A DNA stretch of 64,000 bases from Streptomyces rubrogriseus (GTDB lineage Bacteria > Actinomycetota > Actinomycetes > Streptomycetales > Streptomycetaceae), in contig NZ_CP116256.1 of the NCBI RefSeq assembly GCF_027947575.1, forward strand, positions 6,324,001 to 6,388,000, written 5' to 3'. The notes beneath the pieces are model-generated. The model was not told the origin of the DNA. It saw only the letters and a list, made by a program, of their open reading frames with translations, and made no database searches. The translations under genes and the position numbers were made by a program. Shown one piece after another: positions 43,666 through 52,027 of the stretch (the first letter of the stretch is position 1; each line of letters begins with the position of its first letter).

Positions 43666-44487
43666 TCAGGCGGTGAGCAGGCTGGTGTCGGCCGGCGCGT
43701 ACTGCTCGCGCCACAACGCGGAGGGCACCTTGAGGACCGGGTCCTGCGCGAGGATCTCGGCGTGCCGTCGGCGCAGCAGCGCGCCCGGCTGGACCCCCAG
43801 TTCGTCGTCGAGCCGCTTCCTGGCCAGGTGGTACGACTCCAAGGCGTCGCCCTGGCGTCCCACCCGGTAGAGGCCGACCATCAGCAGCTCGCAGAACCGC
43901 TCGCGCAGTGGGTACTGCGCCACCAGCTGCTGGAGCATGGCGATCGCCTGGGCCTCGCCGCCGAGCAGGAACATCGCGCTCACCAGATCCTCCAGGGCCG
44001 TGAGCCTGCGCTCCTCGAACAGTGCCGCGGCCCCCCGGCAGCGCCTGCCCTCACCCGCGTCGATGAGGGCAGGCCCGCGCCACAGCCGCAGACCGGTCTC
44101 CAGCAGTTCGACGGCGCGCGCGGGGTCGGCGGGCAGCAGGGCGGCGCCTTGCGAGACGAGTCGCAGGAAGCGGTTGCCGTCCACGCACTGCGGGTCGATC
44201 TCCAGCAGGTAACCGCCGAGGACGGAGCGCAGGATGTCGCCAGCCCGCTCGGGGCAGGCACGCTCGTTGAGCACTTTCCGGGCCCGCGCGGCATGCGCCT
44301 GGAGGGCGTTGAGGACGTTGTCGGGCGGGGTCGCGCCCCACAGTTCGTCCACCAGGTCCGCGAGCGACACGGCACGGCCTGCGTCGATGGCGAGCGTCGC
44401 CACCAGTGTGCGGACCTTGCCGGCCCGGATGCCGCCGCCGCTGTGCGACGCGTTGATCGATACGGGTCCCAATATGTTGATTTCCAC
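43666..44487 (-). CDS. redD: RedD: SARP pathway activator
   Basis: 273 residues from GTG at 44487, preceded by GGGGGA. The start VEINILGPVSINAS is the standard beginning of a SARP. Winged-helix DNA-binding domain (~1-95; RTLVATLAIDAGRAVSLADLV), bacterial activator domain (~100-250; LRERFCELLMVGLYRVGRQGDALESYHLARK). The frame is open ~80 codons further upstream, but that part is Arg/Pro-rich without a ribosome binding site. If used it would give a product close to the ~350 aa I recall for S. coelicolor RedD, so the start is uncertain. No TTA codon. The likely targets are the heptamer operators at 32.9-33.04 kb. Confidence 0.92.
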   Translation of the reverse strand: MEINILGPVSINASHSGGGIRAGKVRTLVATLAIDAGRAVSLADLVDELWGATPPDNVLNALQAHAARARKVLNERACPERAGDILRSVLGGYLLEIDPQCVDGNRFLRLVSQGAALLPADPARAVELLETGLRLWRGPALIDAGEGRRCRGAAALFEERRLTALEDLVSAMFLLGGEAQAIAMLQQLVAQYPLRERFCELLMVGLYRVGRQGDALESYHLARKRLDDELGVQPGALLRRRHAEILAQDPVLKVPSALWREQYAPADTSLLTA

Positions 44488-44739
44488 GCATCCCCCGAAG
44501 TTGTACAGGCTGGGTCCGTGGTCCGAGGGGCCGGCCGCGCAGCCGGCCGTCCTGGTGGGCCGGGCCGTCCTCGCGCGCGTTCTCCGCACTCCCATGAGCG
44601 GATGGGGTGCCGGTCGCGGCCGTCCTGACCGGCCCCGACGGGGTGCCGCCCGGCTTTTGGCTGGCTCCGGACCAGTTTTCGAACCGGGTCCATCGTGGCA
44701 AGCACTCCCCCACCCGTCATCCACCGAACGATCGGATTA

Positions 44740-44794
44740 CGGCCTCAACACAGGACGGGTGAATCCCGACACCACCGTCAATGTGTTGAGGCCG
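44740..44794. promoter_or_regulatory. widely spaced perfect inverted repeat upstream of redD and ceoB
   Basis: CGGCCTCAACACA (44740-44752) and TGTGTTGAGGCCG (44782-44794) are perfect 13-bp inverted arms 29 bp apart; their centres are 42 bp apart, four helical turns. It lies ~250 bp upstream of the redD GTG and ~195 bp upstream of ceoB. It could be a two-site regulator target such as for RedZ, or a hairpin in a transcript. Elsewhere in 44488-44987 I see no gene. Confidence 0.5.
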
Positions 44795-44879
44795 GGCCGC
44801 GCTCCGGTTCAACGGAACTGAACGACGCAAACGAACCACCCCGCCGGGGTGCGACGGCGGTGGACCGGCATGATGGTGG

Positions 44880-44904
44880 CTGCGGCCCTCGGTGGGGGCC
44901 GCAG
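44880..44904 (+). other. stable hairpin in the ceoB leader region
   Basis: CTGCGGCCC / GGGCCGCAG, a 9-bp stem with a 7-nt loop, ~84 nt before the ceoB GTG. It could be an attenuator, or a terminator of a leader transcript coming from the left. Confidence 0.4.
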
Positions 44905-44987
44905 ATGTTTGCCCGTCGAGCCGAAAGAGGAAGATGAACGGGATGTTCACCGCGGTCAGAGGGCAGAGAAGAAGAGTGGTGTAAGCC

Positions 44988-45659
44988 GTGCACATTGTCA
45001 TCATGGGCTGCGGACGCGTGGGCTCCGCACTCGCCCAGACCCTGGAGCAGCAGGGGCACACGGTCGCCGTGATCGACCGGGACCCCACCTCCTTCCGTCG
45101 CCTCGGTTCCTCCTTCGGCGGCCGCCGCGTCACCGGCATCGGCTTCGACCAGGACACCCTGCGCGAGGCGGGCATCGAGGAGGCCGGCGCCTTCGCCGCC
45201 GTCTCCAGCGGCGACAACTCCAACATCATCGCCGCCCGTGTGGCCCGCGAGATGTTCGGCGTGGAGAACGTCGCCGCCCGCATCTACGACCCGCGCCGCG
45301 CCGAGGTCTACCAGCGCCTGGGCATCCCCACCGTGGCCACCGTCCGCTGGACGGCCGACCAGATGCTGCGCCGGCTGCTCCCCTCGGGCGCCGAGCCGCT
45401 GTGGCGCGACCCCACCGGAGGCGTCCAGCTGGCCGAGGTGCACACGTCCTCGTCCTGGGTGGGCCACAAGATCAGCCGGCTCCAGGAGGAGACGGGCGTG
45501 CGGGTGGCCTTCGTCACCCGGCTCGGGGAGGCGATCCTGCCGTCCTCGCAGACCGTCCTTCAGGAGGGTGACCTCGTGCACGTCATGATGCGCACCGACG
45601 AGGTCCACAAGGTCGAGGCGGCGTTCGCCAAGGGTCCCGAAGAGGAGGGCGGTCACTGA
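44988..45659 (+). CDS. ceoB: TrkA-type K+ uptake regulatory subunit (CeoB-like)
   Basis: 223 residues. N-terminal RCK Rossmann domain with MGCGRVGSALAQTLEQQG (6-23) for NAD(H) binding; C-terminal TrkA_C domain (~135-215; LQEGDLVHVMMR). These cytosolic proteins gate Trk/Ktr-type potassium channels. GTG at 44988 follows GAGAAGAAGAG rather far upstream. It overlaps the next gene by 1 bp (TGATG). The same ceoB-ceoC pair lies divergent to an APC permease in mycobacteria (Rv2691-Rv2692). No channel subunit is present in the window. Confidence 0.9.
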   Translation: MHIVIMGCGRVGSALAQTLEQQGHTVAVIDRDPTSFRRLGSSFGGRRVTGIGFDQDTLREAGIEEAGAFAAVSSGDNSNIIAARVAREMFGVENVAARIYDPRRAEVYQRLGIPTVATVRWTADQMLRRLLPSGAEPLWRDPTGGVQLAEVHTSSSWVGHKISRLQEETGVRVAFVTRLGEAILPSSQTVLQEGDLVHVMMRTDEVHKVEAAFAKGPEEEGGH

Positions 45660-46339
45660 TGAGGGTCGCCATTGCCGGAGCCGGCGCGGTCGGCCGTTCG
45701 ATCGCGGGCGAGCTGCTGGAGAACGGCCACGAGGTCCTGCTCATCGACAAGGCGCCGACCGCCATCTCGGTCGAGCGCGTCCCGATGGCGGAGTGGCTGC
45801 TCGCCGACGCCTGCGAGATCACCTCCCTGGACGAGGCGGCGCTCCAGCGCTGCAACGTCGTCATCGCCGCGACGGGCGACGACAAGGTCAACCTCGTCGT
45901 CTCGCTGCTGGCCAAGACGGAGTACGGCGTTCCGCGCGTCGTCGCCCGGGTGAACAACCCGAAGAACGAGTGGCTCTTCAACGAGTCCTGGGGCGTGGAC
46001 GTGGCCGTCTCCACCCCGCGGCTGATGTCGGCCCTGGTGGAGGAGGCGGTGAGCGTCGGCGACCTGGTCCGGCTGCTGCGCTTCAGCCACGGCGACGCGA
46101 ACCTGGTCGAGCTGACGCTGCCGGAGGAGTCGGCCCTGGCCGGCACCCAGGTCGGCGACGTCCAGTGGCCCGAGGACACCTCACTGGTGACGATCATCCG
46201 CGGCACCCGGGTGCTGACGCCGTCCCGGGAGGACTCCCTGGAGGCGGGCGACGAGCTGCTCTTCGTCGCCGCGCAGGCCCGTGAGGAGCAGCTGGAGGAC
46301 CTGCTGTCGGCGCGCCGGCGGCCCGACGGCACGGTCTGA
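45659..46339 (+). CDS. ceoC: TrkA-type K+ uptake regulatory subunit (CeoC-like)
   Basis: 226 residues with the same two-domain layout as its neighbour: MRVAIAGAGAVGRSIAGELL at the nucleotide site and a C-terminal TrkA_C domain (SLEAGDELLFVAAQAREEQL). It is translationally coupled to ceoB by a 1-bp overlap, and the pair probably form hetero-oligomers on a K+ channel. It ends at a strong bidirectional hairpin. Confidence 0.9.
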   Translation: MRVAIAGAGAVGRSIAGELLENGHEVLLIDKAPTAISVERVPMAEWLLADACEITSLDEAALQRCNVVIAATGDDKVNLVVSLLAKTEYGVPRVVARVNNPKNEWLFNESWGVDVAVSTPRLMSALVEEAVSVGDLVRLLRFSHGDANLVELTLPEESALAGTQVGDVQWPEDTSLVTIIRGTRVLTPSREDSLEAGDELLFVAAQAREEQLEDLLSARRRPDGTV

Positions 46340-46367
46340 CCGACACCGAGGACCCGGCTACGGCAAA

Positions 46368-46396
46368 GGGGCGCCCGGATACTTCCCGGGCGCCCC
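46368..46396. terminator. bidirectional terminator between ceoC and the DUF3159 gene
   Basis: Perfect 11-bp stem GGGGCGCCCGG / CCGGGCGCCCC with a 7-nt loop, between convergent stops at 46339 and 46423. Confidence 0.8.
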
Positions 46397-46422
46397 TGCG
46401 CCGTACTGCTCGGCCTCGTCCG

Positions 46423-47238
46423 TCAGGCCTTGCGGTGCCTGCCACCGCGCAGGTCCGCGGCCTCCCCGTCGGCCCCGGGCGGCCCCGGCAGGGCGCCGCC
46501 GGCCTCCTCCTGCCCGCGTTCGCGTTCCCGCTCGGCCTTCTCCGCCTTCTCGGCTTCTTCCGCCGCCTCCATCTCCGCGAACACGTCGATGGGAGCCGGC
46601 GCCTTGGCCAGGAAGACCCAGGTCAGCCAGACGGCAAGCAGGAAGGGCGGGATCTTCAGGGTGACCAGGACCCAGCCGAGCTGCTCGGTGTCCGCCCACC
46701 AATACAGCGGGAAGAGGATCGCGGACTTGGCCAGCAGGATGAAGCCCCAGGCGTAGCTCGCCTTGGTGTACGCCTTCTTGCGGCCCGGGTTGCGGGTGCG
46801 CCAGGAGAGGTTCTCCTTGAAGACCGGGCCGAGGATCAGGCCGATCAGCGGCACGCCGGCCAGCGAGGTGACGACGTACGCCAGCGCCAGGCCCAGGGTG
46901 TAGAGCATGCCCGGCAGATAGAAGTTCTTGGCGTTGTCGGTCATCATCGCGAAGACCACGCCGAAGGCGACACCGAAGACCCCGCTGAACGCGTGCTTGA
47001 CGGTGTCCTTCATCACGAGCCGGACGACGACCAGCACCACCGACACGGCAAGGGCCGCGATCGCCGACATGTGCAGGTCGTTGTTGAGGGTGAAGATGGT
47101 GACGAAGAGCAGGCCCGGCAGCACCGTCTCGACCATGCCCCGCACGCCGCCGAACGCCTCGAACAGCGCGGCCTCCGTCACCGCCCGGGCGTCGTCGGCC
47201 TCTGTCGTCTCTTCGGTCGGCTTGTCGAGCGACGTCAC
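46423..47238 (-). CDS. DUF3159 membrane protein
   Basis: 271 residues with about six hydrophobic segments between ~35 and ~205 (for example GLLFVTIFTL, AIAALAVSVVLVVVRLVM, IPPFLLAVWLTWVFLA). A charged Ala/Glu/Arg-rich cytoplasmic tail follows. It matches the DUF3159 family (Rv2693c position in mycobacteria); biochemical role unknown. GTG at 47238 is 3 bp after the stop of the OB-fold gene, so the two form an operon. Confidence 0.85.
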   Translation of the reverse strand: MTSLDKPTEETTEADDARAVTEAALFEAFGGVRGMVETVLPGLLFVTIFTLNNDLHMSAIAALAVSVVLVVVRLVMKDTVKHAFSGVFGVAFGVVFAMMTDNAKNFYLPGMLYTLGLALAYVVTSLAGVPLIGLILGPVFKENLSWRTRNPGRKKAYTKASYAWGFILLAKSAILFPLYWWADTEQLGWVLVTLKIPPFLLAVWLTWVFLAKAPAPIDVFAEMEAAEEAEKAEKAERERERGQEEAGGALPGPPGADGEAADLRGGRHRKA

Positions 47239-47241
47239 CGG

Positions 47242-47640
47242 CTACTCCCGTCCGAGGGGTCTCAGTTCGTATTTCGGGTTGAAGAGCACCCGGCGGCCGT
47301 GGCTCATGGAGATCCGGCCCGATGCGATGAGCTTGCGCCCCGGCTCTATGCCCACGATGGAGCGTCTGCCCAGCCACACCACGTCCAGGGCGGCGGAACC
47401 GTCGAACAGCTCGGCCTCCAGGGCCGGAACGCCCGCACGCGGTCGCAGGGTGACCGTGCGCAAGGTACCAGTAACCGACACGACCTGCCGGTCCTGGCAG
47501 TCTCCGATACGCGTGCAGCCGGCGGTGTCGGCGTCCTCGCGCAGTTCCTCCGACTCCAGGTCCTCCTGCGACGAGGAGAGCCGGTCGAACATGCGCCGGA
47601 ACCGGCCCACCGGCTTGTCGGAACGCGGAGCAGCACTCAT
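47242..47640 (-). CDS. OB-fold nucleic-acid-binding domain protein
   Basis: 132 residues. A helical, acidic N-terminus (RMFDRLSSSQEDLESEELRED) precedes an OB-fold (VVSVTGTLRTVTLRP, LEAELFDGSAALDVVWLG, GRKLIASGRIS). The same protein sits at this place in mycobacteria (Rv2694c). Two cysteines in GCTRIGDCQDR may bind metal. ATG at 47640 (MSAAPRS) is chosen by family appearance; it has no clear ribosome binding site. Confidence 0.82.
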   Translation of the reverse strand: MSAAPRSDKPVGRFRRMFDRLSSSQEDLESEELREDADTAGCTRIGDCQDRQVVSVTGTLRTVTLRPRAGVPALEAELFDGSAALDVVWLGRRSIVGIEPGRKLIASGRISMSHGRRVLFNPKYELRPLGRE

Positions 47641-47734
47641 ATCTGAAGCGTACCGGGGCACGCCGACGGCCATGCACCCCTCTCGGGGCGGGATGGCGAG
47701 GCTCACGTCCCCGTCACTTCCCGTGCGCCCCCTC

Positions 47735-48418
47735 TCACTTCTCGAAGCGGTACCCCATGCCCGGCTCGGTGATGAAGTGCCGCGGGTGCGCGGGGTCCGC
47801 CTCCAGCTTGCGGCGCAGCTGGGCCATGTAGACCCGCAGGTAGTTCGTCTCCGTCCCGTACGACGGCCCCCACACCTCCCGCAGCAGCTGCTTCTGGCTG
47901 ACCAGGCGCCCCGTGTTGCGCACCAGCACCTCCAGCAGATGCCACTCGGTGGGCGTCAGGCGTACGTCCCGGCCGCCCCGGTTGACCTTCTTCGCGGCCA
48001 GGTCGACGGTGAACTCCGGGGTGTCCACGACCACCTCGTCCTCGCCGCCGGGGACGGGCTCGGCCCGGCGGACGGCGGCCCGCAGCCGGGCCAGCAGCTC
48101 GTCCATGCCGAAGGGCTTGGTCACGTAGTCGTCGGCGCCCGCGTCGAGCGCCTCGACCTTCTCGTCGGAGGAGTGCCGGGCGGACAGCACCAGGATCGGC
48201 ACCCGGGTCCAGCCGCGCAGCCCCCTGATCACCTCGACGCCGTCCATGTCGGGCAGGCCCAGGTCCAGGACCACCACGTCGGGGTGCCGGGCGGCGGCGA
48301 GCTGGAGGGCGGTGGCGCCGTCGTGGGCGGCGTCGACCTCGTAGTGCCGTGCCTTGAGGTTGATCACGAGGGCCCGCACGATCTGCGGTTCGTCGTCGAT
48401 CACGAGCACCCGGGTCAT
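47735..48418 (-). CDS. kdpE: KdpE: response regulator of the Kdp K+ system
   Basis: 227 residues, OmpR/PhoB type. Receiver: VIDDEPQI acidic pair, phospho-acceptor Asp in VVVLDLGLPDMDG (~53) and Lys in YVTKPFGMDEL (~103). The winged-helix output domain ends FITEPGMGYRFEK. Its start overlaps the kdpD stop (ATGA). The kdpFABC transporter genes are not in the window, so it acts at a distance. Confidence 0.93.
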   Translation of the reverse strand: MTRVLVIDDEPQIVRALVINLKARHYEVDAAHDGATALQLAAARHPDVVVLDLGLPDMDGVEVIRGLRGWTRVPILVLSARHSSDEKVEALDAGADDYVTKPFGMDELLARLRAAVRRAEPVPGGEDEVVVDTPEFTVDLAAKKVNRGGRDVRLTPTEWHLLEVLVRNTGRLVSQKQLLREVWGPSYGTETNYLRVYMAQLRRKLEADPAHPRHFITEPGMGYRFEK

Positions 48419-51009
48419 CGGGCGGCCTGCCTTTCTGCTGTCGCGGGACGGGAGCTTTCTCCTGTCGCGGGACGGGAGCTTCCTGCTGTCGCGGGACGGG
48501 AGGTCGGCGCGGACGAGCCCACCGCGCGGAGGGTGAGGACCATGGTGAGGCCGCCGCCGGGGGTGTCCTCGGCGTTCAGGGTGCCGCCCATCGCCTCGGC
48601 GAAGCCGCGGGCCACGGCCAGGCCGAGTCCCACCCCGGCCCCGCGCGGGGCGTCGCCGTAGCGCTGGAAGGGCTCGAAGATGCGGTCCTTGGCCTCGTCC
48701 GGCACTCCCGGCCCCCGGTCGACGACGCGCACCTCGACGCGGTCGGCGAGGGCGCTGGCGGCGACCAGGACCGCGCGGTCGTCCGGACTGTACTTGACGG
48801 CGTTCTCCACCAGGTTGGCCAGCGCCCGCTCCAGGAGCCCGGCGTCCACGGCGACCATGGGCAGCGTCTCGGGGATGTCCAGCTCGGCGCTGCCCTCGGG
48901 GACCCCGCCGAGCGCCATCGGCGCCACCTCGTCCACGTCGATCTCGCGGATCAGCGGGGTGACGGTGCCGGTCTGCAGGCGGGACATGTCGAGCAGGTTG
49001 CCCACCAGGTGGTCGAGGCGGTCGGCGCCCTCCTCGATGCCTTCGAGCAGCTCCGCCCGGTCCTCCTCGGACCAGGCCACGTCGTCGGACCTGAGGCTGG
49101 TCACCGCCGCCTTGATCCCGGCCAGCGGGGTGCGCAGGTCGTGGCTGACGGCGGCCAGCAGCGCGGTGCGGATGCGGTTTCCCTCGGCCAGCGCCCGGGC
49201 CCGGTCGGCCTCCTCGCGCAGGCGGCGCCGGTCCAGGACGACGGCGGCCTGGGCGGCGAAGGCGGCCAGCACCCGGCGGTCCTCGGCGGGCAGCACCCGG
49301 CCGGTCAGCGCGAGGGCCATGTGGTCCCCGACGGGCATGTCCACGTCCGCGTCCTCCGGGCGGCCGACCGGCGGTCCGGAACCGGCGCGGCCCGCGCAGG
49401 TCCAGGGCGCCACGTCGCCCTCCCGCTCCAGGAGGGCGGCCGACTCCATGCCGAAGGTCTCGCGCACCCGCTCCAGGAGCGTCTCCAGGCTGGTCTCGCC
49501 GCGCAGCACGTCACCGGCGAGGAAGGACAGGATCTCCGACTCGGCACGCAGCCGGGCCGCCTGGTGGGTGCGGCGGGTCGCGACGTCGACGACCGAGGCG
49601 ACGGAGAGCGCCACGCCCACGAATATGGCGAGCGCAAGCATGTTCCTGGGGTCGGCGATGGTGATCCGGTTGACGGGCGGCGTGAAGAACCAGTTCAGCA
49701 GCAGCGACCCGACCGCGGCCGAGGCGAGCGCCGGGTACAGCCCGCCGAGCAGGGCGGCGGCGACGGTGAGCGCCAGGTAGAACAGAACGTCGTTGGCGAG
49801 CCCGAGATGGACCGTGCTGAGCAGCAGCGTGAGCAGCACCGGCCCGCCCAGACCCGCGAACCAGCCCCAGACGATCCGGGACCGGCCGAGCCGCGCGCCC
49901 CTGGCCACCGGCAGCCCGCGCCCCTTGGCGACCTCTTCGTGGGTCACGATGTGGACGTCCAGGTCGGAGCCGGACTCGCGGGCGACGGTGGCGCCGACGC
50001 CGGGTCCGAAGACGTACTGCCAGGTCTTGCGGCGCGAGGAGCCGAGGACGATCTGGGTGGCGTTGACGCCGCGCGCGAAGTCGAGCAGCGCGGCCGGTAT
50101 GTCCTCGCCGAGTACGTGGTGGAAGGTGCCGCCGAGGTCCTCCACGAGGGTGCGCTGGACCGCCAGCTCCTTCGGGGAGGCCGAGGTCAGCCCGTCGCTG
50201 CGGGCTATGTAGACCGCCAGCACCTCGCCGCCGGCACCCTTCTCGGCCAGGCGAGCGGCCCGCCGTATCAGCGTCCGGCCCTCGGGACCGCCGGTCAGGC
50301 CGACCACGATGCGTTCGCGCGAGCCCCAGATCTTCGAGACCCGGTGCTCGCTGCGGTACTGCTGGAGGTACTCGTCGGCCCGGTCCGCGACCCACAGCAG
50401 GGCCAGCTCGCGCAGGGCGGTGAGGTTGCCGGGGCGGAAGTAGTTGGACAGGGCCGCGTCGACCTTGTCCGGCTGGTAGATGTTGCCGTGGGCCATGCGG
50501 CGGCGCAGCGCCTGTGGCGACATGTCGACCAGTTCGATCTGGTCCGCGCGCCGCACCACCTCGTCCGGCACGGTCTCGCGCTGCCGTACGCCGGTGATGG
50601 ACTCCACGACGTCGCCGAGTGACTCCAGGTGCTGGATGTTGACGGTCGAGACGACGTCGATGCCGGCGGCGAGGAGTTCCTCGACGTCCTGCCAGCGCTT
50701 GGCGTTGCGCACGCCGGGGACGTTGGTGTGGGCCAGCTCGTCCACCAGCGCCACCCGGGGGGCGCGGGCCAGTACCGCGTCCAGGTCCAGCTCGGTGAAG
50801 GCCGCGCCCCGGTACTCGACCTCCCGGCGCGGCACCTGTTCCAGGCCGCGCAGCATCACCTCGGTGCGTGCCCTGCCGTGGTGCTCGACGAAGGCCACGA
50901 CGCAGTCGGTACCCCGTTCGACGCGCCGGTGCGCCTCGGAGAGCATCGCGTACGTCTTGCCGACGCCCGGTGCCGCACCGAGGTAGATCCGAAGCTTGCC
51001 GCGTCCCAT
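48415..51009 (-). CDS. kdpD: KdpD: turgor/K+ sensor histidine kinase
   Basis: 864 residues, full-length. N-terminal KdpD domain with Walker A LGAAPGVGKTYAM (~9-21), then a Usp domain (~245-370), four transmembrane helices (~385-490), a GAF-like region, and the HisKA domain with SHDLRTPLAG (His ~621). HATPase motifs are NAVKYSPDD, DRGPGVP and GVGLGLAVARG. The last ~35 residues come from three 24-bp DNA repeats (SRPAT units), outside the conserved part. Confidence 0.93.
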   Translation of the reverse strand: MGRGKLRIYLGAAPGVGKTYAMLSEAHRRVERGTDCVVAFVEHHGRARTEVMLRGLEQVPRREVEYRGAAFTELDLDAVLARAPRVALVDELAHTNVPGVRNAKRWQDVEELLAAGIDVVSTVNIQHLESLGDVVESITGVRQRETVPDEVVRRADQIELVDMSPQALRRRMAHGNIYQPDKVDAALSNYFRPGNLTALRELALLWVADRADEYLQQYRSEHRVSKIWGSRERIVVGLTGGPEGRTLIRRAARLAEKGAGGEVLAVYIARSDGLTSASPKELAVQRTLVEDLGGTFHHVLGEDIPAALLDFARGVNATQIVLGSSRRKTWQYVFGPGVGATVARESGSDLDVHIVTHEEVAKGRGLPVARGARLGRSRIVWGWFAGLGGPVLLTLLLSTVHLGLANDVLFYLALTVAAALLGGLYPALASAAVGSLLLNWFFTPPVNRITIADPRNMLALAIFVGVALSVASVVDVATRRTHQAARLRAESEILSFLAGDVLRGETSLETLLERVRETFGMESAALLEREGDVAPWTCAGRAGSGPPVGRPEDADVDMPVGDHMALALTGRVLPAEDRRVLAAFAAQAAVVLDRRRLREEADRARALAEGNRIRTALLAAVSHDLRTPLAGIKAAVTSLRSDDVAWSEEDRAELLEGIEEGADRLDHLVGNLLDMSRLQTGTVTPLIREIDVDEVAPMALGGVPEGSAELDIPETLPMVAVDAGLLERALANLVENAVKYSPDDRAVLVAASALADRVEVRVVDRGPGVPDEAKDRIFEPFQRYGDAPRGAGVGLGLAVARGFAEAMGGTLNAEDTPGGGLTMVLTLRAVGSSAPTSRPATAGSSRPATGESSRPATAERQAAR
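48432..48503 (-). repeat. three 24-bp direct repeats at the kdpD 3' end
   Basis: Units at 48432-48455, 48456-48479 and 48480-48503 share CTGTCGCGGGACGGGAG with one or two changes each. They encode 8-residue units of the type SRPAT-x-x-S, and copy-number change would keep frame. Confidence 0.85.
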
Positions 51010-51142
51010 GGCCTCATTGTCTTCCGGTCACCGCTGACTGCGCAGCGTCGACCCTACGACCCACAATGGCGGCAAAAGGGGCGGGGGCGGGGAAGCCGGT
51101 CGTCCTTGACGGAACCCTGACGGCCGCCCGCTCCCGGTGGCG

Positions 51143-51835
51143 TCACTCCTCGACGATCTCCCCGTCCCGCAGCTCCAGCACCCGGTCGGCGAGGTCGAGC
51201 AGGGTGGCGTCGTGGGTGGCGACCAGGGCGGTGACCTGCTCGCTGCGTACGACGGCCCGCAGCAGTTCCATCACGGAGTGCCCGGTCTCGGCGTCCAGCT
51301 GGCCGGTGGGTTCGTCGGCGATCAGGAGGGCCGGGTTGTTGGCGAGGGCGCGGGCGATGGCGACCCGCTGCTGCTGTCCGCCGGACATCTCGCCGGGGCG
51401 CTGGGCGGCGTGGTCGGCGAGGCCGACCAGGGAGAGCAGCAGCTCGACGCGTTCCTCGCGTTCGCGCGCCGCGACCCGGCGCAGCCGCATCGGCACGCCG
51501 ACGTTCTCGGCGGCGGTGAGGATCGGGATGAGCCCGAAGGACTGGAAGACGAAGCCGACCCGGTCCCGGCGCAGCGCGAGCAGCCCGTCCTCGTCCAGCT
51601 CCGCGAGGTCCCGGCCGTCGACCTCGACCCGCCCGGCGTCCGGGGTGTCGAGACCGCCGACGATGTTGAGCAGCGTGGTCTTCCCGGAGCCCGACCGCCC
51701 CTTGAGCGCGACCAGCTCACCGCGCGGCACGTCGAAGGAGACGCCGCGCAGGGCGTGCACGGCGGCGCTGTCCCGGCCGTACGACTTGCGCACGTCCTCG
51801 ACGCGCACCATGGTCTCCGTGACCACCTGGGTCAT
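51143..51835 (-). CDS. ABC transporter ATP-binding protein (LolD/MacB type), no permease beside it
   Basis: 230 residues. Walker A GRSGSGKTTLLN (~43), Q-loop FVFQSFGLIP, signature MSGGQQQRVAIARAL (~140), Walker B LLIADEPTG and a switch His in VATHD. Closest in look to the LolD/MacB/FtsE-like class that works with an FtsX-type permease. ATG at 51835 follows GGGAGGG. No permease gene adjoins it. Its promoter would lie in 51836-51955, where I see no motif. kdpD lies 133 bp downstream. Confidence 0.88.
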   Translation of the reverse strand: MTQVVTETMVRVEDVRKSYGRDSAAVHALRGVSFDVPRGELVALKGRSGSGKTTLLNIVGGLDTPDAGRVEVDGRDLAELDEDGLLALRRDRVGFVFQSFGLIPILTAAENVGVPMRLRRVAAREREERVELLLSLVGLADHAAQRPGEMSGGQQQRVAIARALANNPALLIADEPTGQLDAETGHSVMELLRAVVRSEQVTALVATHDATLLDLADRVLELRDGEIVEE

Positions 51836-51955
51836 GTCGTGCCCTCCCCCGTCGTACTCGGTGAACCGGGCGCCAGTATCACCGGCGGCGGCGGACGGAT
51901 CAACGGCCGCGGCCCGATCGGGCCGCACGACCCCGCCGACCGGCCGGCAGCGCGA

Positions 51956-51985
51956 AGGGCCGCGTCCTCCTGGGGACGCGGCCCT
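51956..51985 (-). terminator. terminator of the dut/DUF3710 operon
   Basis: Perfect 12-bp stem AGGGCCGCGTCC / GGACGCGGCCCT with a 6-nt loop, 43 nt after the DUF3710 stop in the direction of transcription. Confidence 0.75.
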
Positions 51986-52027
51986 CGTGGCGCGCGCGTA
52001 CGGCCGGCGGCCGTACCGGGTCCTGGC

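Noticed and set aside
44488..44724. Upstream extension of redD by ~80 codons
   Set aside because: SARPs normally begin at the VEINILGP-type strand, and the extension is Arg/Pro/Gly-rich without a ribosome binding site. It is not fully excluded, because the homologue may be longer.
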